Notes: generated by a model from the sequence alone, not told the origin. Shown: positions 26,596 through 36,223, numbered from the stretch's first letter. The stretch is DNA of 64,000 bases from JACKDX01 sp964640175 (GCA_964640175.1 CAZXFW010000004.1:124001-188000), one strand, 5' to 3'. Translations and numbers: made by a program.

Positions 26596-27519
26596 TTAGG
26601 TACATCGTGACCGTTGATAGCCTAACAGATACAATGGCTCATCGGATTGTGTCATGCGCAATACCGCTCCAAACTCCACAACCCGTTGTAAGCGCGAACC
26701 GTCTAGATAAAGCCGCCCCGGCCGCATTTTACTTTGAAGAATAAGCTCTGAACCCGAAGCCACATAGCCATGCACAAGGAGTGGCTTTTTGTTACGGCGA
26801 ATGTACGGCTCGCGCACCACAAACTGTAAACGCTTTGACTGAAGTGGCATGACTTTGCCGCCAGCAGATCGCTGAGCTGCTGTAGAACCCGACGCAGGAC
26901 CAACCCATATCCCGCTGGATATGTGATCCTCGATCTTGCCTTCGTGCTCGATAAGATACCGAGAAGTGGCCGCAGGGCACTCGTGAGCAAACAATACGTC
27001 ATTGAGGATACGGTTATTCACTAGCTCGCCATCCATTTCGACGCGCATACGTGTCAGACGAACACTGGGCAATGTGCCTGCAAGAGCCTGCGTAAATAAC
27101 TCACGCATCGTTTCGATGGAACCCGCGCAGTAGTGCCCTACACTGTCTTGTGGGGCTGTATTGATTGCCAAAAGTGGCACATTTGCGCCCACCAAATGGG
27201 AGACCCATAGCAAGGTGCCATCACCTCCCAACGTGACAACCAAGTCAAAGTCTTCCGTGTGCCCAGGCTCACTCCGATATCGCAAGACCACTTTGGCACC
27301 CAATGACGACAGAATTTCCTGCGCGGCCTGAACACCCGCCACATGGGCTTCATGAGACTCAATCAACCTGGCAACACTACGGTCCTGTTGCTTAAGCAGC
27401 TCAAGCATCCGTGGGTTTTTTCGTTCCCGGACATATGTTTGATAGGCCGATTTCTTGTAGATCGCCAAAACACGAGGCCGGGACGGCAGCTGACTATGGC
27501 GACTCGCGGATACCGTCAT
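26596..27519 (-). CDS. nadK: NAD kinase
   Basis: About 307 residues from ATG 27519; the frame extends to 27600, but the extra residues look non-coding. VVTLGGDGTLLWVSH holds the GGDGT catalytic motif, NDVLFAHE the NE/D motif, and GIWVGPASGSTAAQRSAGG the conserved Gly-rich segment. It phosphorylates NAD to NADP. PASGST in place of the common PTGST is a mild deviation. The gene appears monocistronic. Confidence 0.92.
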   Translation of the reverse strand: MTVSASRHSQLPSRPRVLAIYKKSAYQTYVRERKNPRMLELLKQQDRSVARLIESHEAHVAGVQAAQEILSSLGAKVVLRYRSEPGHTEDFDLVVTLGGDGTLLWVSHLVGANVPLLAINTAPQDSVGHYCAGSIETMRELFTQALAGTLPSVRLTRMRVEMDGELVNNRILNDVLFAHECPAATSRYLIEHEGKIEDHISSGIWVGPASGSTAAQRSAGGKVMPLQSKRLQFVVREPYIRRNKKPLLVHGYVASGSELILQSKMRPGRLYLDGSRLQRVVEFGAVLRMTQSDEPLYLLGYQRSRCT

Positions 27520-27643
27520 GGTGCATCGAAACGAATAAAAACCGCATGATACACGAAAATTCCACAGCGTAAAATGCTCTTTATGACAAAATCGTGACAA
27601 TCCCAGGATATGGAGCCGACACGACTCAGATATTCTGGGCCCT

Positions 27644-28453
27644 ATGACTTTTCAAACTGGCGCTCTCATCATTCTATCATTCTTCGTTTTACACTGGGTC
27701 ACCAGTGTGTTTTCGCAGACCTTTTACCTACACCGGTATGCCGCGCATGGAATGTTTCGCATGAGCAAAGGCTGGGAACGGTTTTTCCACCTGTTTACTT
27801 TTGTAACGCAAGGCAGCTCTTATCTGGTGCCTCGCGCGTATGCGGTATTACACCGCGAGCATCATGCGTTCAGTGACACAGAACGCGATCCACATTCGCC
27901 CCACTTCTATAAAAACCTTTCCTCCATGATGTGGGCCACTAAGCGCCGCTACTCGGGCTTTGTGCGCCATCAAATCCAGCCTGAAATGCGCTTTGAAGGA
28001 AATTATCCTGTCTGGAACACGATAGATCGTCTAGGAGATCTATGGCTTGTTCGTGTTGCCTGGGGCACAGCGTACACCCTTGTGTACATTGCCTTTGCGC
28101 CACATTGGGCATTTTTCTTCCTCCTTCCCATTCATTTTCTCATGGGACCTGTACACGGTGCCATCGTAAACTGGGCGGGCCACAAATATGGCTATCGCAA
28201 TTTCAACACGCCAGACCTGTCACGCAATACCTTGGTGTGGGACCTTCTGACAGGAGGAGAGCTTTATCAGAACAATCATCACCGTTATGCAAGCTCACCC
28301 AATTTTGCAGCACGGTGGTTCGAACTGGATCCTGCCTATCCGGTCATTTGGATGCTCGATAAGGTAGGCATTATTAAGCTCACGGCAAAACAGCGCCCAC
28401 GCTATACTTCTGCCAGCGCTGCTCCATTGGCCGCCGCCACTTCAAGTGAATGA
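27644..28453 (+). CDS. Membrane fatty-acid (acyl-CoA) desaturase
   Basis: A 269-aa polytopic protein with the three His boxes of delta-9-type desaturases: HRYAAH, HREHH and QNNHH. Hydrophobic segments lie at about 8-28 and 140-180. These di-iron enzymes insert double bonds into acyl chains and so raise membrane fluidity. The stop overlaps the start of a histidine-kinase gene (ATGA), which links desaturation to signalling. Confidence 0.92.
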   Translation: MTFQTGALIILSFFVLHWVTSVFSQTFYLHRYAAHGMFRMSKGWERFFHLFTFVTQGSSYLVPRAYAVLHREHHAFSDTERDPHSPHFYKNLSSMMWATKRRYSGFVRHQIQPEMRFEGNYPVWNTIDRLGDLWLVRVAWGTAYTLVYIAFAPHWAFFFLLPIHFLMGPVHGAIVNWAGHKYGYRNFNTPDLSRNTLVWDLLTGGELYQNNHHRYASSPNFAARWFELDPAYPVIWMLDKVGIIKLTAKQRPRYTSASAAPLAAATSSE

Positions 28454-29397
28454 CCTCTAACAGCGGTCTTGTTACAGGCGCCGAAGATCACAAACGTGGC
28501 TTTCGGCGCATTGTAATTTTGTTGGTGTGGTTAGTCATTGTACCTACTGCTCTTTTGCTGTTGCTGGGCGTGCTCATGTTGGTCTTTTGGAAGGCCCAGC
28601 TTAATATCCTATTTGGAATCATGGTGGTGACCTTGGTGGGATGCCTAGTCACCGGAACCGTCCTATCGTTGGTATTCTTGCGCCAGGAGGCCAAGCTTTC
28701 CAAGCTCCAAGTCGATTTTGTATCCAAAGTTAGCCACGAACTCCGCACGCCGTTGACTTCCATTCGTTTGTTTGTGGAAATGTTGTCTACGCAGAAAGAA
28801 ACCGACCCGCAAAAAGTTGCTCTTTGCCTAGATGTCTTAAAAAAGGAAACCGGACGTTTAAGCGAACGCATTGAGCGGCTTCTTGATTGGGGCCGTATGG
28901 AAGCAGGCCGCCGGGTCTACCAACTGGAGTCAGAAGAGATTTCTGCTATCGCACAGGAGGCCTTGAGTGCATTTCAAACGGCCACCTTGGGATTGAATGT
29001 CAACATCCACACCTACATTCAGCCCAACTTACCTCGTATTTATGCGGATCGAGAAGCTTTAGCGGATGCGTTGGTTAATCTTCTATCCAATGCCTATAAA
29101 TACACGGGTGATGATCGCAGTATCACATTAAGATTTTTTTTGGATACTCATGCGCTGCGTATTGCAGTGATCGACAATGGCATTGGCATTCCACCGTCCG
29201 AACATCGTCGGATATTCGAAAAATTTTATCGCGTCGATGAGCGGTTATCACGGGGAGTCGAGGGCTCGGGCTTGGGCCTGGCTATCGTCGGGCATATCGT
29301 CGCTGGTCATCATGGCACAATCGAAGTAGATAGTACTCCAGGAAAAGGAAGTACGTTTACAATCGTACTTCCAGAGTCTACTTGGGTCTCATCATGA
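28450..29397 (+). CDS. Sensor histidine kinase without extracellular sensor domain
   Basis: A 315-aa kinase. Two membrane helices (about 20-45 and 52-77) are joined by only a few residues, so there is no periplasmic sensor domain. The H-box VSHELRTPLTSIRL (His96), N-box DALVNLLSNAYKYT, IDNGIGIP and GSGLGLAI are intact. It is coupled by overlaps to the desaturase upstream and the response regulator downstream. Sensing within the membrane, such as lipid order, is the natural inference. Confidence 0.93.
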   Translation: MTSNSGLVTGAEDHKRGFRRIVILLVWLVIVPTALLLLLGVLMLVFWKAQLNILFGIMVVTLVGCLVTGTVLSLVFLRQEAKLSKLQVDFVSKVSHELRTPLTSIRLFVEMLSTQKETDPQKVALCLDVLKKETGRLSERIERLLDWGRMEAGRRVYQLESEEISAIAQEALSAFQTATLGLNVNIHTYIQPNLPRIYADREALADALVNLLSNAYKYTGDDRSITLRFFLDTHALRIAVIDNGIGIPPSEHRRIFEKFYRVDERLSRGVEGSGLGLAIVGHIVAGHHGTIEVDSTPGKGSTFTIVLPESTWVSS

Positions 29398-30086
29398 CAC
29401 ACCCCAGACGAATTTTAGTTGTCGAAGACGACGAATCCATCATGCTGGGACTGCGCATGAGCCTTGAGTCGGAAGGCTTTGAAGTTCACCATGCCTCCGA
29501 CGGTGAAATGGGCCTACATTATGCCGAAAAAGAAACGTGGGATCTCATTATCCTGGATGTCATGTTACCGAAGCTTAATGGTTACGAGTTCTTAGCCAAA
29601 TTGAGGCAACGCACTGTTTCTGTGCCTGTGCTCATGCTTAGCGCTCGGTCAGGCGACGTCGATAAGGTGATGGGGTTAGACTTAGGCGCTGAGGACTATC
29701 TTACTAAGCCCTTTTCCATCGCAGAGCTTCTTGCCAGAATTCGAGTGATTCTAAGACGAAAGCACCCTTATGCTACCGATCAAGCCAAGTTTAGCGACGT
29801 TGAAATCAACCTGGCAACGCGCAACGTGTTAAAAAAAGGCCAACCTGTAGAGCTGACTTCAACAGAATTTGAAATATTATTACAATTGTTACGTGCTAAA
29901 GGTCGCATCCTCAGTCGGCAGCAACTGCTCGAAGGTATCTATGGCGTTAATCATCATGGAACAGTACGCACAATAGACAATTTCATTGCCCAGCTACGCA
30001 GTAAGCTCGAAGACGATCCCGCACAGCCTAAGCATCTTCTCACCATTCGTGGGGTGGGCTATCGCCTCAACCCCGATTCCCCTTAA
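29394..30086 (+). CDS. OmpR/PhoB-family response regulator
   Basis: From ATG 29394, overlapping the kinase stop, a 230-aa protein: receiver domain with acidic pocket VVEDDE, phospho-acceptor Asp55 in ILDVMLPKLNGYEF, and DYLTKPFS; C-terminal winged helix with TSTEFEILLQLL and VRTIDNFIAQLRSKL. It likely controls the desaturase operon and related lipid genes; this is inferred from gene order. Confidence 0.95.
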   Translation: MTHPRRILVVEDDESIMLGLRMSLESEGFEVHHASDGEMGLHYAEKETWDLIILDVMLPKLNGYEFLAKLRQRTVSVPVLMLSARSGDVDKVMGLDLGAEDYLTKPFSIAELLARIRVILRRKHPYATDQAKFSDVEINLATRNVLKKGQPVELTSTEFEILLQLLRAKGRILSRQQLLEGIYGVNHHGTVRTIDNFIAQLRSKLEDDPAQPKHLLTIRGVGYRLNPDSP

Positions 30087-30132
30087 CCGCCTTGCGCGCA
30101 CGACAGAGCAGCACGCAGCTGCCATGCAGCGG

Positions 30133-30147
30133 GGGCAATGCTTGCCC
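30133..30147. terminator. Possible terminator hairpin at a convergent junction
   Basis: GGGCAA (30133-30138) and TTGCCC (30142-30147) form a six-pair stem with a three-base loop between the response regulator and the transaldolase gene. On the plus strand a TTTT run follows 11 bases later. It touches the last base of the convergent gene. A short stem, so only a moderate candidate. Confidence 0.35.
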
Positions 30148-30791
30148 TAGTTGCGTGTTTTCTTGGCGTCGCTAAGAAACTTCTCTAACCCGATGTCTGT
30201 CAGTGGGTGCTTGATAAGCTGCTGGATCACGCTTAAAGGCAGTGTCGCTACATCAGCTCCTAATAAAGCACTCTGTACCACATGCACAGGATGACGAATG
30301 CTCGCCGCCAATACTTGTGTATCGAAGTGATAGTTTCGATAGATCGTCACAATCTGCTCAACAAGCTCCATACCTTCTGCACTGACATCATCGATGCGTC
30401 CAATGAAGGGACTGATGTACGTCGCGCCCGCTTTCGCAGCAAGCAAAGCTTGAGTGGGACTAAAACACAATGTCACATTGGTCTTGATATCCAGCTCACA
30501 TAACTGCCGCACAGCCTTGAGCCCATTGGCAATGATGGGAACTTTTACCACCACGTTAGGATGAATTTTAGCAAGCTCTCGGCCTTCAGTGACCATGCCT
30601 TCGACATCCACCGCGGTGACCTCTGCACTGATAGGGCCATCCACCACTTCACATATGTCTTGAATCACTTGTTTCAAAGAGCGACCTGTTTTTGCTACCA
30701 ACGTTGGATTCGTTGTCACACCATCGGCTAAGCCCATAGAAGCCGCCTCTCGAATCTCATCAATGTTTGCCGAATCAATAAATATTTTCAT
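30147..30791 (-). CDS. fsa: Transaldolase / fructose-6-phosphate aldolase family enzyme
   Basis: A 214-aa short-form TalC/MipB-type enzyme. It has FIDSANIDEIREAASMGLAD, GVTTNPTL, and VVVKVPI with the Schiff-base Lys, plus YISPFIGRIDD. Such proteins act as transaldolase in the pentose-phosphate path or as fructose-6-phosphate aldolase; which one cannot be settled by eye. It sits nine bases downstream of the PEGA/TPR gene. Confidence 0.9.
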   Translation of the reverse strand: MKIFIDSANIDEIREAASMGLADGVTTNPTLVAKTGRSLKQVIQDICEVVDGPISAEVTAVDVEGMVTEGRELAKIHPNVVVKVPIIANGLKAVRQLCELDIKTNVTLCFSPTQALLAAKAGATYISPFIGRIDDVSAEGMELVEQIVTIYRNYHFDTQVLAASIRHPVHVVQSALLGADVATLPLSVIQQLIKHPLTDIGLEKFLSDAKKTRN

Positions 30792-30799
30792 AATAATTC

Positions 30800-31765
30800 C
30801 TAGAAACGTAATTGTGTTGCTATTCCAGCATGACCAAAGGAAACCACTGGAGAAAAACTTAATGCTGCATGGCTATTTTTTGAGGAGACAGGCTTGGAGG
30901 GCTCCAGATCTTGTTGCGTAACAAAAAGAACAAGCGCAGTAATCCCAGCCGCAATAGCGACGCCAAATGAAACGTCCGCTGCTAACGCAAATCCTTCCCC
31001 TCGATCTGCCAGCGATGCCGTCGGATGATCATTAAAATCGCTTTGTGTTGAGAGTGCCAATATTCCACACACGCTTCCTACCACCAATGCGCTGCCAGCC
31101 ACTGCCACGGATATCCAAGTTCCAGTCACAAGCGCATCCGTGTCATCCCTATCTACAGAAGACATTTGAACTGTTTTAGGAGAAGCTGGCGTCTTACGTA
31201 ATGCTATTGCAATTTGCTTCCGTTGTGCAAAATCCACATCCACTTGCTCTACCGCCGAGATGTGTCCTTGTGCACGTATCTCGATGCGATGCTTACCAGA
31301 AGTCAGTTGCACCTCTGTTGGTGTAACCTTGGGATGGGGACGATTGTCTACCAAAACAGATGCACCCGCAGGCTGCGTTCTAATTGTGAGCACTGCGGGA
31401 CGTGATTGTATCTTTTGGATGTGCTGTTCCACTGCTTGACGATCTGGAGCATCCTGACGCTCTTTGAGATAGCGTTGCAGCGTGACTACAGCCTGGCCGT
31501 ACTGGCCAAGCTTTTCTTGGGTTTTGGCGATACTTAAAAGAACAACTGGATTGGGCATCGATGTGTAGGCAAACTCAAACTGAACCTTGGCGGCTTCATA
31601 GTGGCCGTCACGATACAATGCTTCGCCGCGCGCGTACGCTTTACGAGGATTTATGCCTGCAGAAGAAGCGGCTGTTGCGTCTTGTGTGTCTTGAGCGTCT
31701 TGCGCACGTGCTACTTGCACTAAACACAGCCATATAACAATTATACTAAGCTCGAATCGCCTCAT
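30800..31765 (-). CDS. Exported TPR protein with PEGA domain and two membrane helices
   Basis: A 321-aa protein: signal peptide (about 1-21, ending ARA), TPR-like helices (about 40-115; YARGEALYRDGHYEAAKVQF), a PEGA domain (about 128-195; IRTQPAGASVLVDNRPHPK), then two hydrophobic segments (about 217-240 and 260-285). This layout is common among uncharacterised myxobacterial envelope proteins; it may sense or bind surface material. A small lipoprotein gene ends nine bases upstream. Confidence 0.85.
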   Translation of the reverse strand: MRRFELSIIVIWLCLVQVARAQDAQDTQDATAASSAGINPRKAYARGEALYRDGHYEAAKVQFEFAYTSMPNPVVLLSIAKTQEKLGQYGQAVVTLQRYLKERQDAPDRQAVEQHIQKIQSRPAVLTIRTQPAGASVLVDNRPHPKVTPTEVQLTSGKHRIEIRAQGHISAVEQVDVDFAQRKQIAIALRKTPASPKTVQMSSVDRDDTDALVTGTWISVAVAGSALVVGSVCGILALSTQSDFNDHPTASLADRGEGFALAADVSFGVAIAAGITALVLFVTQQDLEPSKPVSSKNSHAALSFSPVVSFGHAGIATQLRF

Positions 31766-31774
31766 GCCTACCCC

Positions 31775-32044
31775 TTAATCTGTAGCATCTTGCCCACCAT
31801 CAAGAGCTGCATCCTCCTCAGGCTCGCTCACGTCCGGTCCCACGTCCACCCCAGCATCCGGCTGAGGGCAACTTGCTCGACATACGCCTCGCGTAGCCAC
31901 TCCGGAGCCGGGAGTTTTGCAGCAAAGCAGCCCTGAAGAACAATCACTTTGCACCTGACACGGCTCGCCAGCATCCGAACCGCATGCCATAAGTGCGATA
32001 CATGATACGATGGTCCCAATTATACGTGAATTATAACGTTGCAT
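31775..32044 (-). CDS. Small Cys-rich lipoprotein with Asp-rich tail
   Basis: An 89-aa lipoprotein with lipobox LMAC (Cys21). A compact Cys-rich segment (about 29-60) contains CQVQSDCSSGLLCCK and CRASC, followed by an Asp/Gly/Pro-rich tail. It is the mirror image of the lipoprotein at 50551-50832, where the Asp-rich part comes first. Probably surface-exposed and disulfide-stabilised. Function unknown. Confidence 0.75.
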   Translation of the reverse strand: MQRYNSRIIGTIVSCIALMACGSDAGEPCQVQSDCSSGLLCCKTPGSGVATRGVCRASCPQPDAGVDVGPDVSEPEEDAALDGGQDATD

Positions 32045-32076
32045 GACCTTCGCTTCCTAGCATAGTTAGTCCCCAC

Positions 32077-33006
32077 ATGACAGTAGAGCCCCTTGAATCC
32101 TACCCTGCCGGAAGTTGTGCCCTGCTTGGACGCCCCAACGTTGGAAAGTCCACGCTGCTCAATGCCTTGCTGGGCCAGAAACTGGCGATCACAGCGCCCA
32201 ATCCTCAAACCACTCGGTCTTGCATTCTTGGAGTTTACATGGCGCAAGACCCGCCTACACAGATCGCCTTTGTAGACACGCCGGGCTTACACCGACCCGT
32301 CAACCCTCTTGGTCGAGCTCTGGTGGAGGCCGCTAAAGGAATGCTTCATCAAAGTGATGTCCAACTTATCATTACCGATGCCACAACTGCTCGTAAGAGC
32401 CCTGGCTATGTGGTCCAAGGCGACGATGAAATATTCAGACTACTTGAAACGGAATCAAAGCCACGACTGATTGCCATCAATAAAATCGACCAAACAAAAG
32501 ACAAATCTGTTTTGCTTCCCATTCTGGAAGCGTATGCCAAACGCTTTAATCCAAACGAAATTATTCCTATCAGTGCTCTCAAGGGCTCTGGTATTGAAGA
32601 TCTCATTACCGCCATTCGAAGATACTTGCCCCATGGAGCCACCTATGCACAGGACTTTCTTACGAACCGACCCATACGATTTTTAGCTGCAGAATTTGTT
32701 CGCGAAGCTGCGATTCGTCACACCCGAGATGAAGTGCCCCACGCCATTGCCGTGGTGGTGGATACGTTCAATGAATCAAGCCAACCTGTGCACATGGCAA
32801 TGACACTTGTCGTAGAACGCATTTCTCAGAAGAAAATCCTAATTGGGAAAGGCGGAAGCATGCTCAAAAAAATTGGTATCGACGCACGCAAGCAAATCGA
32901 AAAGCTGGTTGGACAGCAAATTTACTTAGAGCTTTGGGTGAAAGTGATTGAAGACTGGACTAAAAACCCTAGGCATATTCGTGAATTAGTCACGGAGAGC
33001 ACGTGA
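32077..33006 (+). CDS. era: GTPase Era, 30S ribosome assembly
   Basis: A 309-aa GTPase: G1 GRPNVGKST, switch region PNPQTTRSCILG, G3 DTPG, G4 NKID and a C-terminal KH domain (ILIGKGGSMLKKIG) that binds the 3-prime end of 16S rRNA. It is divergent from the small lipoprotein gene with only 32 bases between. Its TGA overlaps the GTG start of der. Confidence 0.97.
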   Translation: MTVEPLESYPAGSCALLGRPNVGKSTLLNALLGQKLAITAPNPQTTRSCILGVYMAQDPPTQIAFVDTPGLHRPVNPLGRALVEAAKGMLHQSDVQLIITDATTARKSPGYVVQGDDEIFRLLETESKPRLIAINKIDQTKDKSVLLPILEAYAKRFNPNEIIPISALKGSGIEDLITAIRRYLPHGATYAQDFLTNRPIRFLAAEFVREAAIRHTRDEVPHAIAVVVDTFNESSQPVHMAMTLVVERISQKKILIGKGGSMLKKIGIDARKQIEKLVGQQIYLELWVKVIEDWTKNPRHIRELVTEST

Positions 33007-34373
33007 GTCAAAACCGCCGAGCCCAGCAAACACTGCCTGCACAAGGATTGCAGGGACGACCTATAATCGCCCTTGTTGGACGCCCCAATGTCGGCAAGAG
33101 TTCACTTTTTAACCGCTTGGCAGGAACCCAACTTGCCATTGTGGAAGACCGTCCCGGAGTCACACGTGATCGGCATTATGCTACCGTTAACCTTGCGGGA
33201 CATGAAGTCATTGTCATTGACACTGGAGGGTTTGATCCAGACAGCAATGACCCCATGCGAGTCGGTATCGTTCAGCAAGTCCAACTTGCTCTGCAAGAGG
33301 CCGACGTGATCCTGTGTGTCCTTGATGCCACTGAGCCAATCCTTCCTGCAGATCGGCGTGCAGTGGCTATGCTCCGACAACACACCAAGCCGACTTTTTT
33401 TCTTGGAAACAAAACCGATAACCCCAAAAACATGTCTGATTTCAACGAATTGTATGCTCTAGGCGTACCAGACATTCTTCCGATTTCAGCCTTGCACGGC
33501 CATGGGTTGCACGAGCTAGAAGCTCGCATTGCTGCAATTTTGCCCGATCCCATAAGTGTGGAAGAAGAAACGATTGCAAAAGATATTCCTTTCATTGCAG
33601 TCGTAGGTAAACCCAACGCAGGAAAGTCATCGCTCATCAACCGGCTTTTGGGCCGCGAACAACAGCTGGTAGATTCCCGACCAGGTACTACGGTAGACAC
33701 CATTGATTCTTTGGTTGAAAAACGTGGTCACCGTTATGTCTTAATTGACACCGCCGGTATCCGTCGAAAGCGTTCCGTTCACGATGCCATCGAAATTGCC
33801 AGTGTCCTTCAAGCGATTCGTTCTCTTGAGCGAGCGAATATCGCTGTGCTCATGGTGGACATTACTCAAGGAGTCTCTGAACAAGACACAAAGATCGCAG
33901 GACTTATTAAAGATCGCGGCTGCGGGCTTATCATTGTTCTCAATAAGACAGACCTCGTCAATCGCGATGCTATCAAAACCGCCAAACAAAACGTTCAGGA
34001 AACCTTAGCGTTTGCCTCATGGGCTCCATGTATGACTCTGAGCGTTAAAGACGGCCGAGGAAACTCCAAGCTTTTGGAAACCATTCGTCGGGTTCATAAA
34101 CAATTTAACACTCGGATTACTACCGCAGCACTCAATCGATTCTTTGAAGAGGTATTGCAGCACCATCCTCCACCCACCAGTGGCGGTAAACCCGTACGCC
34201 TCTATTACATCACACAAGCTCGAACATCGCCTCCAATGTTCGTTGTAGTATGCAATCGTCCCAACGACGTTCATTTCAGCTATCAACGCTACGTCATCAA
34301 TCAAATCCGTGAACGTTTTGGATTTGAGGGAGTCCCCATTCGCATCATGTATCGAGGCAAAAAAGATCGCTGA
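33003..34373 (+). CDS. der: GTPase Der (EngA), 50S ribosome assembly
   Basis: A 456-aa protein with two tandem G domains, the hallmark of Der: GRPNVGKSS and DTGGF in the first, GKPNAGKSS, DTAGIRRK and NKTDL in the second, then a KH-like C-terminal domain. It acts in large-subunit maturation. It starts at a GTG inside the era stop, so the two assembly GTPases are translationally coupled. Confidence 0.97.
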   Translation: MSQNRRAQQTLPAQGLQGRPIIALVGRPNVGKSSLFNRLAGTQLAIVEDRPGVTRDRHYATVNLAGHEVIVIDTGGFDPDSNDPMRVGIVQQVQLALQEADVILCVLDATEPILPADRRAVAMLRQHTKPTFFLGNKTDNPKNMSDFNELYALGVPDILPISALHGHGLHELEARIAAILPDPISVEEETIAKDIPFIAVVGKPNAGKSSLINRLLGREQQLVDSRPGTTVDTIDSLVEKRGHRYVLIDTAGIRRKRSVHDAIEIASVLQAIRSLERANIAVLMVDITQGVSEQDTKIAGLIKDRGCGLIIVLNKTDLVNRDAIKTAKQNVQETLAFASWAPCMTLSVKDGRGNSKLLETIRRVHKQFNTRITTAALNRFFEEVLQHHPPPTSGGKPVRLYYITQARTSPPMFVVVCNRPNDVHFSYQRYVINQIRERFGFEGVPIRIMYRGKKDR

Positions 34374-34411
34374 TCCTTCACGTCACGATAAACAGAAACG
34401 TTCAATTCAGT

Positions 34412-34927
34412 TTATGACCGCTTTTCATAGCGCAGCGTGAGTGAACGCACTGATGTGTTGCAGCCGGGGAATAAAGTCCGTGCCCGCACCACATTTTCGT
34501 CTGAACGCATGATCATTGTATTTAGACGACTGGCTTCTTCTGCAGAAAACGACTTGGCCTGAGTTCCTTTGAGCGCGTTATCAAGTCTGTATTGAACACG
34601 TTGCTGCTCCTCCTCTGCCATCAGCAAAGCATCGTGTGCCGCTAAACAACGGTTAAGCGCTTCCTTTACCTCTGGATGATGCACTTGAAGCGCTCTTAAT
34701 CGTGCTATTTGAGGACGACGTTGTTCTATTGGAGCATTAATATCAATCGTGTTCAGCGCTTGCAGAAACGCTCTAGCCTCTGTCCGAACACTTCGACCAC
34801 ATCCAGAAAACGCTACCCACCCTAACGCCACAACGCACAACCATGGTATCGAACGCAGGCGTCCCAAAACAAATTTAGCTTTCAGAGGACGCTGCAAGAA
34901 TGCCCCCCGCCGCTTCAATACGCACAC
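34412..34927 (-). CDS. Lipoprotein of unknown function
   Basis: A frame of 171 codons. The hydrophobic stretch PWLCVVALGWVAFSGC gives a lipobox at about residue 43, which leaves a long N-terminal region; a TTG at 34867 would give a conventional 23-residue signal and avoid the 53-base overlap with the HEAT-repeat gene, but has no good Shine-Dalgarno. The mature part is helical and charged (MAEEEQQRVQYRLDNALKG), perhaps coiled. It probably follows the HEAT gene in one transcript. Confidence 0.7.
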   Translation of the reverse strand: MCVLKRRGAFLQRPLKAKFVLGRLRSIPWLCVVALGWVAFSGCGRSVRTEARAFLQALNTIDINAPIEQRRPQIARLRALQVHHPEVKEALNRCLAAHDALLMAEEEQQRVQYRLDNALKGTQAKSFSAEEASRLNTMIMRSDENVVRARTLFPGCNTSVRSLTLRYEKRS

Positions 34928-36176
34928 GCGGATGAGGCGCTTTTAAAGCGATGCGGGCTCTATCAGGTTCTTGAGCATCCCGTGCCAATGCATGCGCAGC
35001 AGCCGCACGGACCTCTACAGAACCTGTTTGTATAAGCTGTTCGAGGACTCGCACTACATGCGGCTTGAGATCCGTTTGAGCAAGCTGCGAAGCAGCTTGA
35101 ACTGCTGCCATGCTAGAAGTCTCAAGTACACCTTGAAACACCTTGTTCACCTGCTCGGCATACGCAGACTCTGCCTTGAGACAAAGAGCCAGTGCTACTT
35201 TAATGTCTGGCTCAGACTCACGTTCCATTGCCCTTGCCAACGCCCCATGGTGCTCATCCATGCCAGGAATTGTCTGTAATGCAATGGCCGTCTGATGCCT
35301 GACTTGTCGATCCTGTGAATCAATAGCCTTAAGTAAATAAGCCTTGCCTTCTGCCTGAATCCGCTTACTCCCATAGAGCGCCAACACTCGCGCAGTTTCT
35401 ATACCCTCAGTGTTCGGAGGTTGTTTCAGCTGAGGCACCAATAATGCTTCCAACTCTGGGTTCTGTGCTTGCGCTGAGACATCAATGGCAACCAAGCGCA
35501 CAGACGGATTTGAATCTTTTAAACCAGCCACGAAAGCTCCCTTGGCTTGCGCTTTATAACCACTCAATGCCCTGAGAACTGCTGCTCGAACGGTATAGAG
35601 CGAATCCAAACGTGCTAGATCCATGAGAGCTCTTTGCACTTTCGTATGTTTCTCTGCTCGACCTAGCTCTGTTGCGGCTGCCTCCCGCACAGGACCAGAA
35701 GGACTCCGCAGCGCTTCAAGAAGCAAAGAGAGATCATGTTCTGCGTCCAGCGATGCAATTGCAGCACCGGCAACTTCGGGATCTTTATCGTTAAGGAACG
35801 CTCGTAGTTTTTGGCGAGCATCCGCGTCCCCTCGCTCCGAAAGAATTTCTAGGGCGCGAGCTTGGGCCACCTTCGCGGTAGGCCTTCGTACAAGACGCTC
35901 CAGTGTAGGATCAGCCGCACTGCCTGTGAGACGAAGTTGTCCCATGGCAGCATCTCTGCGTGATCCTGGATAAAGGGCCTCCTGCTCCAATAGCAGGCCA
36001 GCCACTTTGGCCAAGGCTTCCACATCCGGCCCTTGGGTCATTCGAAGCTCTTCGTAACGAGTCAAAGCAGATTGGAGGTCACCTCCGGCCACAGACTGGT
36101 CCAAAGGCGTCGGGGCTGCGCCACCACACGCTCCTAGCATTGCTGCAACCACTGTGGTTAGGATTCTACGTCTCAT
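34875..36176 (-). CDS. HEAT-repeat lipoprotein
   Basis: About 433 residues from ATG 36176, where a lipoprotein signal begins (lipobox LGAC); the frame is open to 36203. The mature part is a run of Ala/Leu-rich HEAT-like helical pairs (AKVAQARALEILSERGDADA; DPEVAGAAIASLDAEHD; PSVRLVAIDVSAQ; VEVRAAAAHALARDA), which forms a curved protein-binding scaffold. It lies divergent from a DUF2505 gene. Confidence 0.85.
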   Translation of the reverse strand: MRRRILTTVVAAMLGACGGAAPTPLDQSVAGGDLQSALTRYEELRMTQGPDVEALAKVAGLLLEQEALYPGSRRDAAMGQLRLTGSAADPTLERLVRRPTAKVAQARALEILSERGDADARQKLRAFLNDKDPEVAGAAIASLDAEHDLSLLLEALRSPSGPVREAAATELGRAEKHTKVQRALMDLARLDSLYTVRAAVLRALSGYKAQAKGAFVAGLKDSNPSVRLVAIDVSAQAQNPELEALLVPQLKQPPNTEGIETARVLALYGSKRIQAEGKAYLLKAIDSQDRQVRHQTAIALQTIPGMDEHHGALARAMERESEPDIKVALALCLKAESAYAEQVNKVFQGVLETSSMAAVQAASQLAQTDLKPHVVRVLEQLIQTGSVEVRAAAAHALARDAQEPDRARIALKAPHPRVRIEAAGGILAASSES

Positions 36177-36223
36177 GGAGGCAGACCATACGCTGATACT
36201 CAAGATTGTGCTAGAGACTCGCC

